A stretch of DNA of 64,000 nucleotides from Comamonas serinivorans (GTDB lineage: Bacteria; Pseudomonadota; Gammaproteobacteria; Burkholderiales; Burkholderiaceae_C), in NCBI RefSeq assembly GCF_002158865.1, contig NZ_CP021455.1, positions 4,324,501 to 4,388,500 of the forward strand. The letters are read 5' to 3'. The notes under the pieces are model-generated. The model saw only the letters and a list, made by a program, of their open reading frames with translations, had not been told where the DNA came from and did no database searches. Below, in pieces: positions 8,305 to 17,117 of the stretch. The position numbers were made by a program, and so were the translations under genes. How positions within the stretch are numbered: position 1 is the stretch's first letter; each line of letters starts with the position of its first letter.

Positions 8305-11300
8305 TCATGCCGCCCGTTGCTGAACCGGCGCCCCCTGCTGTTGCAGGCTGGCCCAGCGGGCCCGGGCTGCCGCCAGGTTGCGGGCCTTGACGTGGCCATA
8401 ACCCCGGATGCTGTCGGGCACGCTGGCGATCTCGACCGCGCGGCCATGGGTCTCGGCACTCAACGCAGCCAGCACCGGCTCGAGCAGGGCCCGGTATTCC
8501 CCGATCAGCGCGCGCTCCGTGCGCCGCTCCTCCGTCCGCCCGAAGACATCGAGCCAGGTGCCCCGCAGGCCTTTGAACCGCGCCAACACGCCGAACACCT
8601 TCAGCATGTAGCCGCCGTAGGTCTGCTTCTGCAGCTCGCCCTGCGCGTTCGCCTTGGCCAGCAACGGCGGCGCCAGGTGAAACTTGAGCTGGAAGTCGCC
8701 TTCAAAACTTGCGGCAATCCGGGCCTTGAACGCCGGATCGCTGTGCAGGCGCGCCACCTCGTACTCGTCCTTGTAGGCCATGAGCTTGAACAGGTTGCGC
8801 GCGACGGCCTCGGTCAGCGCCGTGCGCGGCTTGGTGGCCCCCGGCGCGGGGCCCAGGGCCTGCTCGGCCTGCTGCACGCGCGCCACAAAGGCCTGGTACT
8901 GCTCGGCGTAGGCGGCGTTCTGGTAGTCGGTCAGGAATGCGACGCGACGGCGCACCAGGTGATCCACGGTTTCGCGTGGCTTGAACTGGATGACTTGCGG
9001 GCTTTCGCCGCCCGCCGTTTTCACGGCTTCGGCAAAGGCCTGGGCGCGGGCGGCCGCCTGGCGCCCCCATTCAAAGGCCGCCTGGTTGGCCGCGACCTGC
9101 ACGGCGTTGAGCTCCATGGCGCGCATCAGGCTCTCCCGGTGCAGCGGAATCCAGCCCCGCTGCCAGGCGAAGCCCAGCACCATGGGGTTGACGTACAGCG
9201 TGTCGCCCATCAGCGCCTTGGCGGCGGCATCGAAGTCCAGCGTCGCCAGCCCCTCCGCGCCCACGGCCTTGAGCAGCTCCTGCTCGCAGGCGCTCTGGGG
9301 ATTCCGCCAATCGGCGTTGCGCACAAACCCCGCCGTGGGCGCGCCGTGCGCGTTCAGGGCGATGTGGGTACGGCCTTCGCGCAAGCGGGCCAGGGTTTCT
9401 TCGTGCACGGCCACGATGGGATCGCAGGCCAGCACCAGGTCGGCAGCCGCCGTGCGCACGCGCGTGGTCTGGATGTCGCTCTGCTGCGGCGCGATCAGCA
9501 CATGGCTCCAGGTCGCACCACCCTTTTGCGCCAGCCCGGCGGCGTCCTGCGTGACGATGCCCTTGCCCTCGATGTGAGCAGCCACCCCCAGCAGCTGGCC
9601 GATGGTGATGACCCCCGTGCCGCCCACGCCCGCCACCACGATGCCCCAGGGGTCGGCGCCCGTTTGCGGCACCGGCAGCGTCGGCTCGTCCAGCGGGCCC
9701 AGGTCGCCCGGCGCCTGGGTGGCGCGGGCCCCGGTCTGCTTGCGCAGCTGCCCGCCCTCCACCGTCACGAAGCTGGGGCAGAACCCCTTCAGGCAGCTGT
9801 AGTCCTTGTTGCAGCTGCTCTGGTTGATGGTGCGCTTGCGGCCGAACTCGGTCTCCAGCGGCTCCACCGACAGGCAGTTGCTCTGCACGCCGCAATCGCC
9901 GCAGCCCTCGCACACCAGCTCGTTGATGACCACGCGCTTGGCCGGATCCACCATCTTGCCGCGCTTGCGGCGGCGGCGCTTCTCGGTGGCGCAGGTCTGG
10001 TCGTACAGGATGACGGTGACGCCGGGCGTCTCGCGCAGCTCACGCTGGATGGCGTCCAGCTCGTCGCGATGGCGCACCTGCACCGGCCGACCTTCGTAGG
10101 TCCCTGGCACGCTCACGCCGTCGTACTTCTGCGGCTCGTCCGTCACCAGCACCAGTCGCTTCACGCCTTCGGCGTGCATGCTCTCGGCGATCTGCAGCAC
10201 CGAGTGCCCCTCGGGCCGCTCGCCCACACGCTGGCCACCGGTCATGGCCACCGCGTCGTTGTAGAGGATCTTGTAGGTGATGTTCACGCCCGCCGCGATG
10301 CTCTGGCGGATCGCCAGCAGGCCGCTGTGGAAGTAGGTGCCGTCGCCCAGGTTGGCAAAAATGTGCTTTTCGTTGCTGAAGGCCTGCTGCCCGACCCAGG
10401 GCACGCCTTCCCCGCCCATCTGCGTGAAGCCGATCGTGGGGCGGTCCGGCATCCAGGTGGCCATGTAATGGCAGCCGATGCCGCCCATGGCCCGCGAGCC
10501 CTCGGGCACCCGCGTGCTGGTGTTGTGCGGGCAGCCCGAGCAAAACCAGGGCACGCGCACGGCGTCAGCCATTTCGGCACCGGCGCCCAGCTTGAGCTCG
10601 ACCAGCGAGCGCTCGTTGGCCTCGAGCAGCGCCATCTGCGTCTCGATGCGCGCGCGCAGGTCGCTGCCCAGCTGGTTGAACAGCCCGGTGTGCTTGAGCC
10701 GCTTGACCAAGGCCCGCGCGATGAGGGCCGGGTTCAGGTCGGCATTGGCGCGCAGCAGCGTGTTGGCCGTGGGGTTGGGGCGCGACCACTCACCGCCGGC
10801 AAAGCCCTCGGCATCGTGCTCTTCCTCGCTGGCGAACTTGCCCACCACGCTGGGCCGCACATCGGCGCGCCAGTTGTACAGCTCTTCCTTCAGCTGGTAC
10901 TCGATCATCTGGCGCTTTTCTTCCACCACCAGGATCTCCTGCAGGCCAGTGGCGAACTCGCGCGTCAGCTGGGCCTCCAGCGGCCACACCACGCCCACCT
11001 TGTGCAGGCGGATGCCGATCTGGCGGCAGGTCTCGTCGTCCAGCCCCAGGTCCAGCAAGGCCTGACGCGTGTCGTTGTAGGCCTTGCCGCTGGCCATGAT
11101 GCCGAAGCGGTCGTTCGGCCCCTGGATCACGTTGTGGTTCAGGCGGTTGGCGCGGATGTACGCCAGCGCCGCATACCACTTGTAATGCATCAGGCGCGCC
11201 TCCTGCTCCAGCGGCGCGTCGGGCCAGCGGATGTGCAGGCCGCCCGGCGGCATCTGGAAATCCGTGGGCATGACGATCTTGACGCGGTCCGGGTCGATGG

Positions 11301-11973
11301 TGACCGTGGCGCTCGACTCGACGATTTCCTGAATCGTCTTCAGGCCCGCCCACACGCCTGAAAAGCGGCTCAGCGCAAACGCGTGGATGCCCAGATCCAG
11401 GATTTCCTGCACGTTGGCCGGAAAGAACACCGGCGAGCCGCAGGCCTTGAAGATGTGGTCGCTCTGGTGCGCGGCGGTGCTGCTCTTGCTGATGTGGTCG
11501 TCGCCCGCAACGGCGATCACGCCACCCCATTCGGTGGTGCCAGCCATGTTGGCGTGCTTGAACACGTCCGAGCAGCGGTCCACCCCCGGCCCCTTGCCAT
11601 ACCAGATGCTGAACACGCCATCGAACCGGTTCGAGCCCGCGGGCGCATACCCCAGCTGCTGGGTGCCCCAGACCGCCGTGGCGGCCAGCTCTTCGTTCAC
11701 GCCCGGTTGAAAGACGATGTGCCGCTCTTTCAGGTGCGGGGCGGCGGCCCACAGGGCCTGGTCGTAGCCGCCCAGCGGCGAGCCGCGGTAGCCGCTGATG
11801 AACCCGGCCGTGCGTTTGCCCAGCCGGGCATCGCGTTGCTGCTGCAGCATGGGCAGCTTCACCAGGGCGTGGATGCCGCTCATGAACGCCTGCCCCAGGT
11901 CGAGCCGGTATTTGTCCTCCAGGCTCACGGTTTCCAGGGCGCGGCGAACGTGGTCGGGTAGCGGTGCGTTCAT
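8305..11973 (-). CDS. Indolepyruvate/2-oxoacid ferredoxin oxidoreductase, fused subunits
   Basis: This enzyme oxidatively decarboxylates aryl- or branched-chain 2-oxoacids to acyl-CoA, passing electrons to ferredoxin. The 1222-residue protein is a single-chain fusion. The N-terminal pyrimidine-binding part contains FISGYRGSPLGGYDQ. A TPP-binding part near 500-560 contains GIGCHYMATWMPDRP and GDGTYFHSG. A cysteine-rich iron-sulfur segment lies near 685-740 (CEGCGDCGVQSNC followed by CNKDYSCLKGFCPSF). A gamma-type Rossmann domain lies near 788 (GVGGTGVITIGQLLG). Start 11973 has a TGGAGA ribosome-binding site. The gene is divergent from an Lrp/AsnC regulator across a region with a 12-bp-arm inverted repeat, so amino-acid-responsive control is likely. 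A role in aromatic or branched-chain amino acid breakdown is inferred. Confidence 0.93.
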   Translation of the reverse strand: MNAPLPDHVRRALETVSLEDKYRLDLGQAFMSGIHALVKLPMLQQQRDARLGKRTAGFISGYRGSPLGGYDQALWAAAPHLKERHIVFQPGVNEELAATAVWGTQQLGYAPAGSNRFDGVFSIWYGKGPGVDRCSDVFKHANMAGTTEWGGVIAVAGDDHISKSSTAAHQSDHIFKACGSPVFFPANVQEILDLGIHAFALSRFSGVWAGLKTIQEIVESSATVTIDPDRVKIVMPTDFQMPPGGLHIRWPDAPLEQEARLMHYKWYAALAYIRANRLNHNVIQGPNDRFGIMASGKAYNDTRQALLDLGLDDETCRQIGIRLHKVGVVWPLEAQLTREFATGLQEILVVEEKRQMIEYQLKEELYNWRADVRPSVVGKFASEEEHDAEGFAGGEWSRPNPTANTLLRANADLNPALIARALVKRLKHTGLFNQLGSDLRARIETQMALLEANERSLVELKLGAGAEMADAVRVPWFCSGCPHNTSTRVPEGSRAMGGIGCHYMATWMPDRPTIGFTQMGGEGVPWVGQQAFSNEKHIFANLGDGTYFHSGLLAIRQSIAAGVNITYKILYNDAVAMTGGQRVGERPEGHSVLQIAESMHAEGVKRLVLVTDEPQKYDGVSVPGTYEGRPVQVRHRDELDAIQRELRETPGVTVILYDQTCATEKRRRRKRGKMVDPAKRVVINELVCEGCGDCGVQSNCLSVEPLETEFGRKRTINQSSCNKDYSCLKGFCPSFVTVEGGQLRKQTGARATQAPGDLGPLDEPTLPVPQTGADPWGIVVAGVGGTGVITIGQLLGVAAHIEGKGIVTQDAAGLAQKGGATWSHVLIAPQQSDIQTTRVRTAAADLVLACDPIVAVHEETLARLREGRTHIALNAHGAPTAGFVRNADWRNPQSACEQELLKAVGAEGLATLDFDAAAKALMGDTLYVNPMVLGFAWQRGWIPLHRESLMRAMELNAVQVAANQAAFEWGRQAAARAQAFAEAVKTAGGESPQVIQFKPRETVDHLVRRRVAFLTDYQNAAYAEQYQAFVARVQQAEQALGPAPGATKPRTALTEAVARNLFKLMAYKDEYEVARLHSDPAFKARIAASFEGDFQLKFHLAPPLLAKANAQGELQKQTYGGYMLKVFGVLARFKGLRGTWLDVFGRTEERRTERALIGEYRALLEPVLAALSAETHGRAVEIASVPDSIRGYGHVKARNLAAARARWASLQQQGAPVQQRAA

Positions 11974-12087
11974 CGTGGTCTCCAGCCGAGCTGTGTGCGC
12001 TCGGGTTGTTGTGTGATCGGGCTGGCCGATGCCTGCTGCACGCGTCCACCCGTGCAGCCAGTGTAGAGACGGGGCCGCATTTTGTCT

Positions 12088-12113
12088 TTGCGTTTTATGC
12101 CCATAAAACGCAA
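12088..12113. promoter_or_regulatory. Inverted repeat, candidate Lrp/AsnC operator
   Basis: A perfect inverted repeat, TTGCGTTTTATG facing CATAAAACGCAA with 2 bp between the arms, lies in the 175-bp divergent region between the oxidoreductase and lrp genes. AT-rich symmetric sites of this kind fit Lrp-family dimers. It is 36 bp upstream of the earliest possible lrp start, so it could control both directions and autoregulation. Confidence 0.65.
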
Positions 12114-12148
12114 GATAGCGAATGAATCTTGCTCAGAAATCCATTCTC

Positions 12149-12619
12149 ATGAACGAATTAGATCGATTTGACCGCGCCATCCTGCGCGAGCTGCAGGCCG
12201 ACGGGCGTTTGTCGAATGCCGAGCTGGCACAGCGCGTCGGCCTGTCGGCCGCGCCCTGCTGGCGCCGCGTGCGCCAGCTGGAGCAGGCCGGCTACATCCT
12301 GGGCTACCGCGCGGTGGTCGACCGCCACAAGATCGGCCTGGACGTGCTGGCCTTCGTGCGCCTGGATGCCGACCGCAACTCGGGAGCCGTCACGCGCGAA
12401 CTCGAGGAGGCCATTCGCCAGGTGCCCGAGATCATCGGCTGCCACTACATCAGCGGCTCGGGCACCTTCGAGCTCGAAGTCGTGGCCCGGGACCTGCGCG
12501 CCTTCAGCGACTTCACGCGCGAGGTGCTGCTGAATCTGCCCCACGTCAAGGACCTGCACACCAGCTTCTCGCTGGGCGAGGTGAAGTCACAGGCCGTGCT
12601 GCCGCTGCCCCCTGCCTGA
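12149..12619 (+). CDS. Lrp/AsnC family transcriptional regulator
   Basis: The 156-residue protein has the standard Lrp layout. An N-terminal winged helix-turn-helix (LDRFDRAILRELQADGRLSNAELAQRVGLSAAPCWRRVRQLE) is followed by a C-terminal RAM ligand-binding domain (GLDVLAFVRLDAD, then PEIIGCHYISGSGTFELEVVARDLRAFSDF). An in-frame ATG at 12122 would add nine residues; 12149 fits the family start better. It is divergent from the 2-oxoacid ferredoxin oxidoreductase and probably senses an amino acid substrate of that pathway. The palindromic operator at 12088-12113 is the likely binding site. Confidence 0.92.
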   Translation: MNELDRFDRAILRELQADGRLSNAELAQRVGLSAAPCWRRVRQLEQAGYILGYRAVVDRHKIGLDVLAFVRLDADRNSGAVTRELEEAIRQVPEIIGCHYISGSGTFELEVVARDLRAFSDFTREVLLNLPHVKDLHTSFSLGEVKSQAVLPLPPA

Positions 12620-12627
12620 AGAACTTA

Positions 12628-12676
12628 CAGTATCAAGCCCTGTCGTTGACAAAATCAACGGCAACTCATGCATACA
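12628..12676. repeat. Palindromic repeat copy 3, overlapping the cfa stop codon
   Basis: The outer arms are CAGTATC and GCATAC and the inner stem is GTCGTTGA facing TCAACGGC. It starts 9 bp after the lrp stop. The minus-strand cfa gene reads into it: the last codons and the stop codon of cfa (12666-12668) lie inside the repeat. Confidence 0.85.
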
Positions 12677-13958
12677 TCCATTTGCGTGACCAAGGCAAGC
12701 CCTGGGCCGATTCGCCGGCGCGGTGGCACAGCACCTGGAACAGCGAGATTTCGTCGTGCTCGAACGCCCAGGCACAACCGGCCAGGTACACGCGCCAGAT
12801 GCGCCAGGTGCGCTCGGTCACCATGGCGCGCAGCTCGGCCGTCTGCGCCTCGAAGGCCTCGCTCCACAGGCTCAGCGTGCGGGCGTAATGGCGGCGCAGG
12901 CTCTCCACGTCGATGGCCTCCAGCCCGCCCAGCTGCATGTCGGTCAGCACGGTGCCGATGTGGGGCAGCTCGCCATCGGGGAAGACGTACTTGTCGATGA
13001 AACGGCCGCCGCCATAGCTGGTCTCGCGGTTGAAGGCGTCGCTGGACGTGATGCCGTGGTTCAGCGCCCAGCCACCGGGCGTGAGCAGGTCGTGGATGCG
13101 GCGGAAATACGGCACCAGGTTCTTCAGCCCCACGTGCTCGAACATGCCGACGCTGGAGATGCGGTCGAACTGCCCGGGGATGTCGCGGTAGTCCTGCAGC
13201 CGGATGTCCACGCGGTCGGCCAGCCCGGCCTGCGCCACGCGCTCGCGCGCCAGCTCGTACTGGTTTTGCGACAGGGTCACGCCCACGCCCCGAATGTCGA
13301 AACGCTGGGCCGCGCGGATCAGCAGCGCGCCCCAGCCGCAGCCGATGTCGAGCAGCGTGTGGCCGGGCGCCAGGCGCAGCTTGTTCAGGATGTGGTCGAT
13401 TTTCTGGGTCTGCGCCTCGGCCAGGGTTTCCTCGCCGGTCTCGAAGTAGGCGCAGGAATAGACCATGGCCGGGTCCAGCCAACGGGCGTAGAAGTCGTTC
13501 GACACGTCGTAGTGGTACTGGATGGCCTGCTCGTCCGTGTGCCGCGTGTGGCGGCCCAGCTCCGTCACCTTGCTCATCATGCGCTGCAGCCACGACGAGC
13601 GGCCCACGAACTGCAGGTCCTCGTCCTGGACCGGCTCCCGACCGTTGGTGCCCTGCGGGTTGCCGCGCGACAGGGCGTGGGCCATGTCCAGCACCTCGCT
13701 CACCGAGCCCTCGACGTTGATGTGGCCTTCGACATAGGCCTCGCCCAGGCTGTCCAGGCTGGGGCTGAGCATGGCGGCCGCCCCTTTGGCATCCACGATG
13801 TCCACGCGCAGGCGCGGCGGTTCGTGCTCGCCCAGGTTGACCCAGTCCTCGCCTTCCTCCCGCCAACGCACGGCCAGCGGCAAGTTGAGCTCCTTGCGCA
13901 TGCGAACCGCCCAGGCACCCAGTGCCGAGCGAATGGCCCCATCCAGGTACGCCGCCAT
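12666..13958 (-). CDS. cfa: Cyclopropane-fatty-acyl-phospholipid synthase
   Basis: The enzyme transfers a methylene group from S-adenosylmethionine to double bonds of membrane phospholipid acyl chains, a stationary-phase and acid-stress change. The 430-residue product has an N-terminal lipid-binding part and a methyltransferase core with LLDIGCGWGALLIRAAQRF and GVTLSQNQYELAR. The family motifs YHYDVSNDFYARWLDP and MVYSCAYFE precede the core, and SSVGMFEHVG follows. The start at 13958 (MAAYLDGAIRS) follows AAGGAGAT, a better choice than upstream in-frame ATGs. Its 3' end runs into palindromic repeat copy 3, which supplies the final residues and stop codon. It is convergent with lrp. Confidence 0.94.
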   Translation of the reverse strand: MAAYLDGAIRSALGAWAVRMRKELNLPLAVRWREEGEDWVNLGEHEPPRLRVDIVDAKGAAAMLSPSLDSLGEAYVEGHINVEGSVSEVLDMAHALSRGNPQGTNGREPVQDEDLQFVGRSSWLQRMMSKVTELGRHTRHTDEQAIQYHYDVSNDFYARWLDPAMVYSCAYFETGEETLAEAQTQKIDHILNKLRLAPGHTLLDIGCGWGALLIRAAQRFDIRGVGVTLSQNQYELARERVAQAGLADRVDIRLQDYRDIPGQFDRISSVGMFEHVGLKNLVPYFRRIHDLLTPGGWALNHGITSSDAFNRETSYGGGRFIDKYVFPDGELPHIGTVLTDMQLGGLEAIDVESLRRHYARTLSLWSEAFEAQTAELRAMVTERTWRIWRVYLAGCAWAFEHDEISLFQVLCHRAGESAQGLPWSRKWMYA

Positions 13959-14135
13959 CTCAGATCTCCTTCCAAGTGACACCGCTGCAACCAGGGCGGC
14001 AAGCCCCGACCACAAGGCAAACAGGAAAAACCTATCACAGACTGCGCGCGCTGCGTGTCAGCCGAGAGCGACCATGTGCGGCGCGCCCCGGCATGGTGTT
14101 CGGCGTGGCTTGCCACCTCAGACCCCTCATGGGCA

Positions 14136-14186
14136 GAGTATGAATCCATTGTCGATAATCAGAAATTGCCAATGGCACCATACCCC
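14136..14186. repeat. Palindromic repeat copy 4
   Basis: The outer arms are GAGTATG and CATACCCC. The inner part is degenerate (GTCGATAAT facing AAATTGCC). It lies in the divergent promoter region between cfa and the dsbD-like gene, one of the few copies not placed next to a stop codon. Confidence 0.75.
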
Positions 14187-14354
14187 TGAATTTCGTCACA
14201 ACACCTCCACCCTCGCCGCAGGGTCAGGCGAACTTTCCCCCGCCATGCATACTCCATGGCTGGGTCTGCCCCTGTGCAGCGCCCATCCACCGTCCATGCC
14301 TCACGCCGCCCGCGGGCAGGCCGTCGACGACCCAAGCCCCTGCCCTTGTCTGCC

Positions 14355-16742
14355 ATGCCTGTGCTGTCCCGCTTTTTGCTCACCGCCTGCCTGCTGATCG
14401 CGTCCACGCTGGGCGCCTGGCCGACGCCGGCCCTGGCCGCCTCGTCGCTGGTGCGCACCGACCAGGTGACGGCCCGGCTGCTGGTGCATGCGCCCCAGGG
14501 CGTGCTCGGCAACGACGGCGGGGGCACCGCCAGCCTCGGCGCGCCCGCATCGCCATCCGGCTTCACCCTGCCCGGCACCCCGGCAGCCCCGGCCATGGAC
14601 ATGGCCCCCGCGCCGAACAGCGAAGCCGCCACGGCGGCGGCCAGCGCAGCCGCGTCGGCCCAGGCCGCGTCCCCGGTGTGGCTGGGCCTGGCCCTGCAGC
14701 ATGCGCCGGGCTGGCACACCTACTGGAAGAACCCCGGCGACTCAGGCCTGCCCACCAGCCTGACCTGGACGCTGCCGCCCGGCGTGGAAGCCGATGACAT
14801 CGACTGGCCCGCGCCCGAGAAGATCTTCGTCGGCGACCTGGCCAACTACGGCTACGAGGGCGAGGTGCTGCTGCCCATCCGCCTGCGCTTCACGCCCGAC
14901 TTCCGCCCCAATGGCCAGGCCAGCCTGCCGGTGGCGCTGACGGCCACCTGGCTGGTCTGCAAGCAGGAATGCATCCCGCAAACGGGCGAGTTCAAGCTGG
15001 ACGTGCCCTTGCGCAGCTCCACCGCCCTCGACGGCGCCCGGTTCGAGGCCGCCTGGGCGGCCCGGCCCCAGGCCCTGTCGACCGACGGCCAGCAGCTGAC
15101 GCTGAGCGACGATGGCCAGCGCCTGCACCTGCGGCTGGCCGACCTGCCCGCCAGCTGGCGCGGCCAGCCGCTCGAGCTGATCAGCGAAACACCCAACGTG
15201 GTGGTGAACGCGGCCCGCCTGGCATCTGGCCGGCCGGCCGACGCGAGCCTGACCCACCGTCAGTGGGCCCAGGCCTGGGATGGCACGGCCTGGACCGCCT
15301 CGGTGCCGGTGTCCGACCTGCGCGGCGACAGCCCGGCCCACATGGCCTGGGTGGTCACGCACGGCGACCAGGCCTGGCGTGCCGAGCTGCCGGTATCGGG
15401 CAGCTGGCCGGCCGTCGCACCGCCCGCCGAGGTATCGCCCGCCCTGCAGGCGGCGCTGGCCGCCAATGCGCAGGCCCCGGCCACGTCCGAAGCCACGCGC
15501 GCCCCGCTCACGAACTGGCTGCTGGCCCTGGGCGGCGCGCTGCTGGGCGGCCTGCTGCTCAACCTCATGCCCTGCGTGTTCCCCGTGCTGGCCATCAAGC
15601 TGCTGGGCTTTGCCCAAACCGACGACCGCGCCCGCACGCGCGCCAGCGGCGCCGGCTATGTGCTGGGCGTGGTGGCCACCTGCCTGGCGCTGGGCGGGGT
15701 GATGCTCGCCCTGCGGGCTGCCGGCCAGCAGCTGGGCTGGGGCTTCCAGTTGCAGTCGCCGTGGATGGTGGCCGGTCTGGCCACGCTGTTCACGCTGATC
15801 GCGCTCAACCTGTTCGGCCTGTTCGAGGTGCCCGGCCTGCGCACCCAGGCCATGCCCACGCAGCTGCGCGCCCACCCGCTGCTGGACAACGTCTACGCCG
15901 GGGTGCTGGCCGTGGTGGTGGCCTCGCCCTGCACGGCGCCCTTCATGGGCGCCTCGATCGGCCTGGCCATCGGCCTGCCGGCCTGGCAGGCGCTGGGCAT
16001 TTTTGCCGCGCTGGGCGTGGGCATGGCCTTGCCGGTGATCGCGGCCATGCTGTTCCCCGGCGTGGGCCGCTGGCTGCCGCGGTCGGGCAGCTGGATGCAG
16101 CACTTCCGCCAGTTCCTCGCCTTTCCGATGCTGGCCACCGTGGTCTGGCTGCTGTGGGTGCTGGGACAGCAGGTCGGGCTCGACGGCCTCATCGCCTTCC
16201 TCGCCGTGCTGGTCGCCCTGAGCCTGGCCCTGTGGACGCTGCGCCTGCGCACGCGCCGCGCCTGGCTGGCCACCGTGGCCGGCGTGTTGGTGCTGGCCTG
16301 GACCCTGCACTGGGCCTGGCCGCAGCTGCAGGCCACGCCGGGCCCGGTGGCCGCCGAGGCCGCCGACACGGGCACCGCCACCGCGTCGGACTGGCAGCCC
16401 TGGTCGGCCGAGGCCGTGACCCGCACCGTGGCCGCCGGCCAGGCGGTGTTCGTGGACTACACCGCGGCCTGGTGCGTCACCTGCCAGTTCAACAAGAAGA
16501 CCACCCTGTCCGACCCCGCCGTGCTGGCCGACTTTGCCCGGCGCGGCGTGCGCCTGATGCGCGCCGACTGGACGCGGCAGGACCCCGCCATCAGCGCCGC
16601 GCTGCAGGCCCTGGGCCGCAGCGGCGTGCCGGTCTACGTGCTGCATGCGCCCGGCCAGACGCCCCGCGTGTTCACCGAGGTGCTGCGGGCCGGCGAGCTG
16701 CACGCCGCCCTGGCGCAGCTGCCCATGAATCCGTCGCGCTGA
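14355..16742 (+). CDS. dsbD: Thiol:disulfide interchange protein, DsbD/ScsB type
   Basis: DsbD carries electrons from cytoplasmic thioredoxin across the inner membrane to periplasmic disulfide isomerases and cytochrome c maturation proteins. The 795-residue product has a signal peptide (cleavage near ALA, residue 28). A periplasmic N-terminal beta domain contains WHTYWKNPGDSGLP. A membrane core holds the redox cysteines in NLMPCVFPVLAIKLLGF (about 405) and VASPCTAPFMGA (about 523). A C-terminal thioredoxin domain holds CVTC in AAWCVTCQFNKK (about 705). The N-terminal domain resembles ScsB-like members, so a copper-stress role is an alternative. The start at 14355 was chosen because it begins the signal peptide; no strong ribosome-binding site is visible. 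Confidence 0.9.
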   Translation: MPVLSRFLLTACLLIASTLGAWPTPALAASSLVRTDQVTARLLVHAPQGVLGNDGGGTASLGAPASPSGFTLPGTPAAPAMDMAPAPNSEAATAAASAAASAQAASPVWLGLALQHAPGWHTYWKNPGDSGLPTSLTWTLPPGVEADDIDWPAPEKIFVGDLANYGYEGEVLLPIRLRFTPDFRPNGQASLPVALTATWLVCKQECIPQTGEFKLDVPLRSSTALDGARFEAAWAARPQALSTDGQQLTLSDDGQRLHLRLADLPASWRGQPLELISETPNVVVNAARLASGRPADASLTHRQWAQAWDGTAWTASVPVSDLRGDSPAHMAWVVTHGDQAWRAELPVSGSWPAVAPPAEVSPALQAALAANAQAPATSEATRAPLTNWLLALGGALLGGLLLNLMPCVFPVLAIKLLGFAQTDDRARTRASGAGYVLGVVATCLALGGVMLALRAAGQQLGWGFQLQSPWMVAGLATLFTLIALNLFGLFEVPGLRTQAMPTQLRAHPLLDNVYAGVLAVVVASPCTAPFMGASIGLAIGLPAWQALGIFAALGVGMALPVIAAMLFPGVGRWLPRSGSWMQHFRQFLAFPMLATVVWLLWVLGQQVGLDGLIAFLAVLVALSLALWTLRLRTRRAWLATVAGVLVLAWTLHWAWPQLQATPGPVAAEAADTGTATASDWQPWSAEAVTRTVAAGQAVFVDYTAAWCVTCQFNKKTTLSDPAVLADFARRGVRLMRADWTRQDPAISAALQALGRSGVPVYVLHAPGQTPRVFTEVLRAGELHAALAQLPMNPSR

Positions 16743-16758
16743 GTCTGGTCAATTGGCA

Positions 16759-16807
16759 GAGTATGGCGCCGTTCCCGTTTTCAAATGAACGGAGAAAGGC
16801 TGATACT
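16759..16807. repeat. Palindromic repeat copy 5
   Basis: The outer arms are GAGTATG and GATACTTC and the inner stem is CCCGTTTTC facing GAACGGAG. It starts 17 bp after the stop codon of the dsbD-like gene. Confidence 0.8.
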
Positions 16808-16923
16808 TCGCTCACTCAATCGGCGATCTGACATCACGCCCCTGCGCTGGGCAGTGGGCATTTGAGCGCAGCTGGCAGTGGTGCACGGCGTGCGGCCCGC
16901 CCTGGTGGGCTTGCTGTCCGGGT

Positions 16924-16944
16924 GACGCCTCGTCGCGAGGCGTC
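16924..16944. terminator. GC-rich hairpin, half of a twin pair
   Basis: Perfect 9-bp arms (GACGCCTCG facing CGAGGCGTC) enclose a TCG loop. There is no U-tract on either side. It shares its core CCTCG-TCG-CGAGG with the hairpin at 17092-17110. Both lie between the convergent dsbD-like and TPP-enzyme genes, so a transcription-stopping or pausing role is inferred. Confidence 0.45.
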
Positions 16945-17091
16945 AGAGGTGGGCTGCCCTGGCAGCCATGGGCAGCCGCAGCACGTCTGCACAGCCCTTC
17001 AGCCCAGCACCTCTGCGCAAGTCCGACGCGCGCCGCACCTCATGCGAGCCCGCCCCCACCTCTGCATGCGCGCCGGCATGCCCGGGCACAA

Positions 17092-17110
17092 GCCCCTCGT
17101 CGCGAGGGGC
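17092..17110 (-). terminator. GC-rich hairpin just after the TPP-enzyme stop
   Basis: Perfect 8-bp arms (GCCCCTCG facing CGAGGGGC) enclose a 3-base loop, 7 bp past the stop codon of the minus-strand TPP enzyme and followed on that strand by TTGTG. Position and strength fit a terminator, though the U-run is poor. The core is identical to that of the hairpin at 16924-16944. Confidence 0.5.
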
Positions 17111-17117
17111 CAGACCC

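Noticed and set aside
8290..11361. 1023-codon plus-strand frame opposite the ferredoxin oxidoreductase
   Set aside because: Antisense shadow of a conserved multi-domain enzyme.
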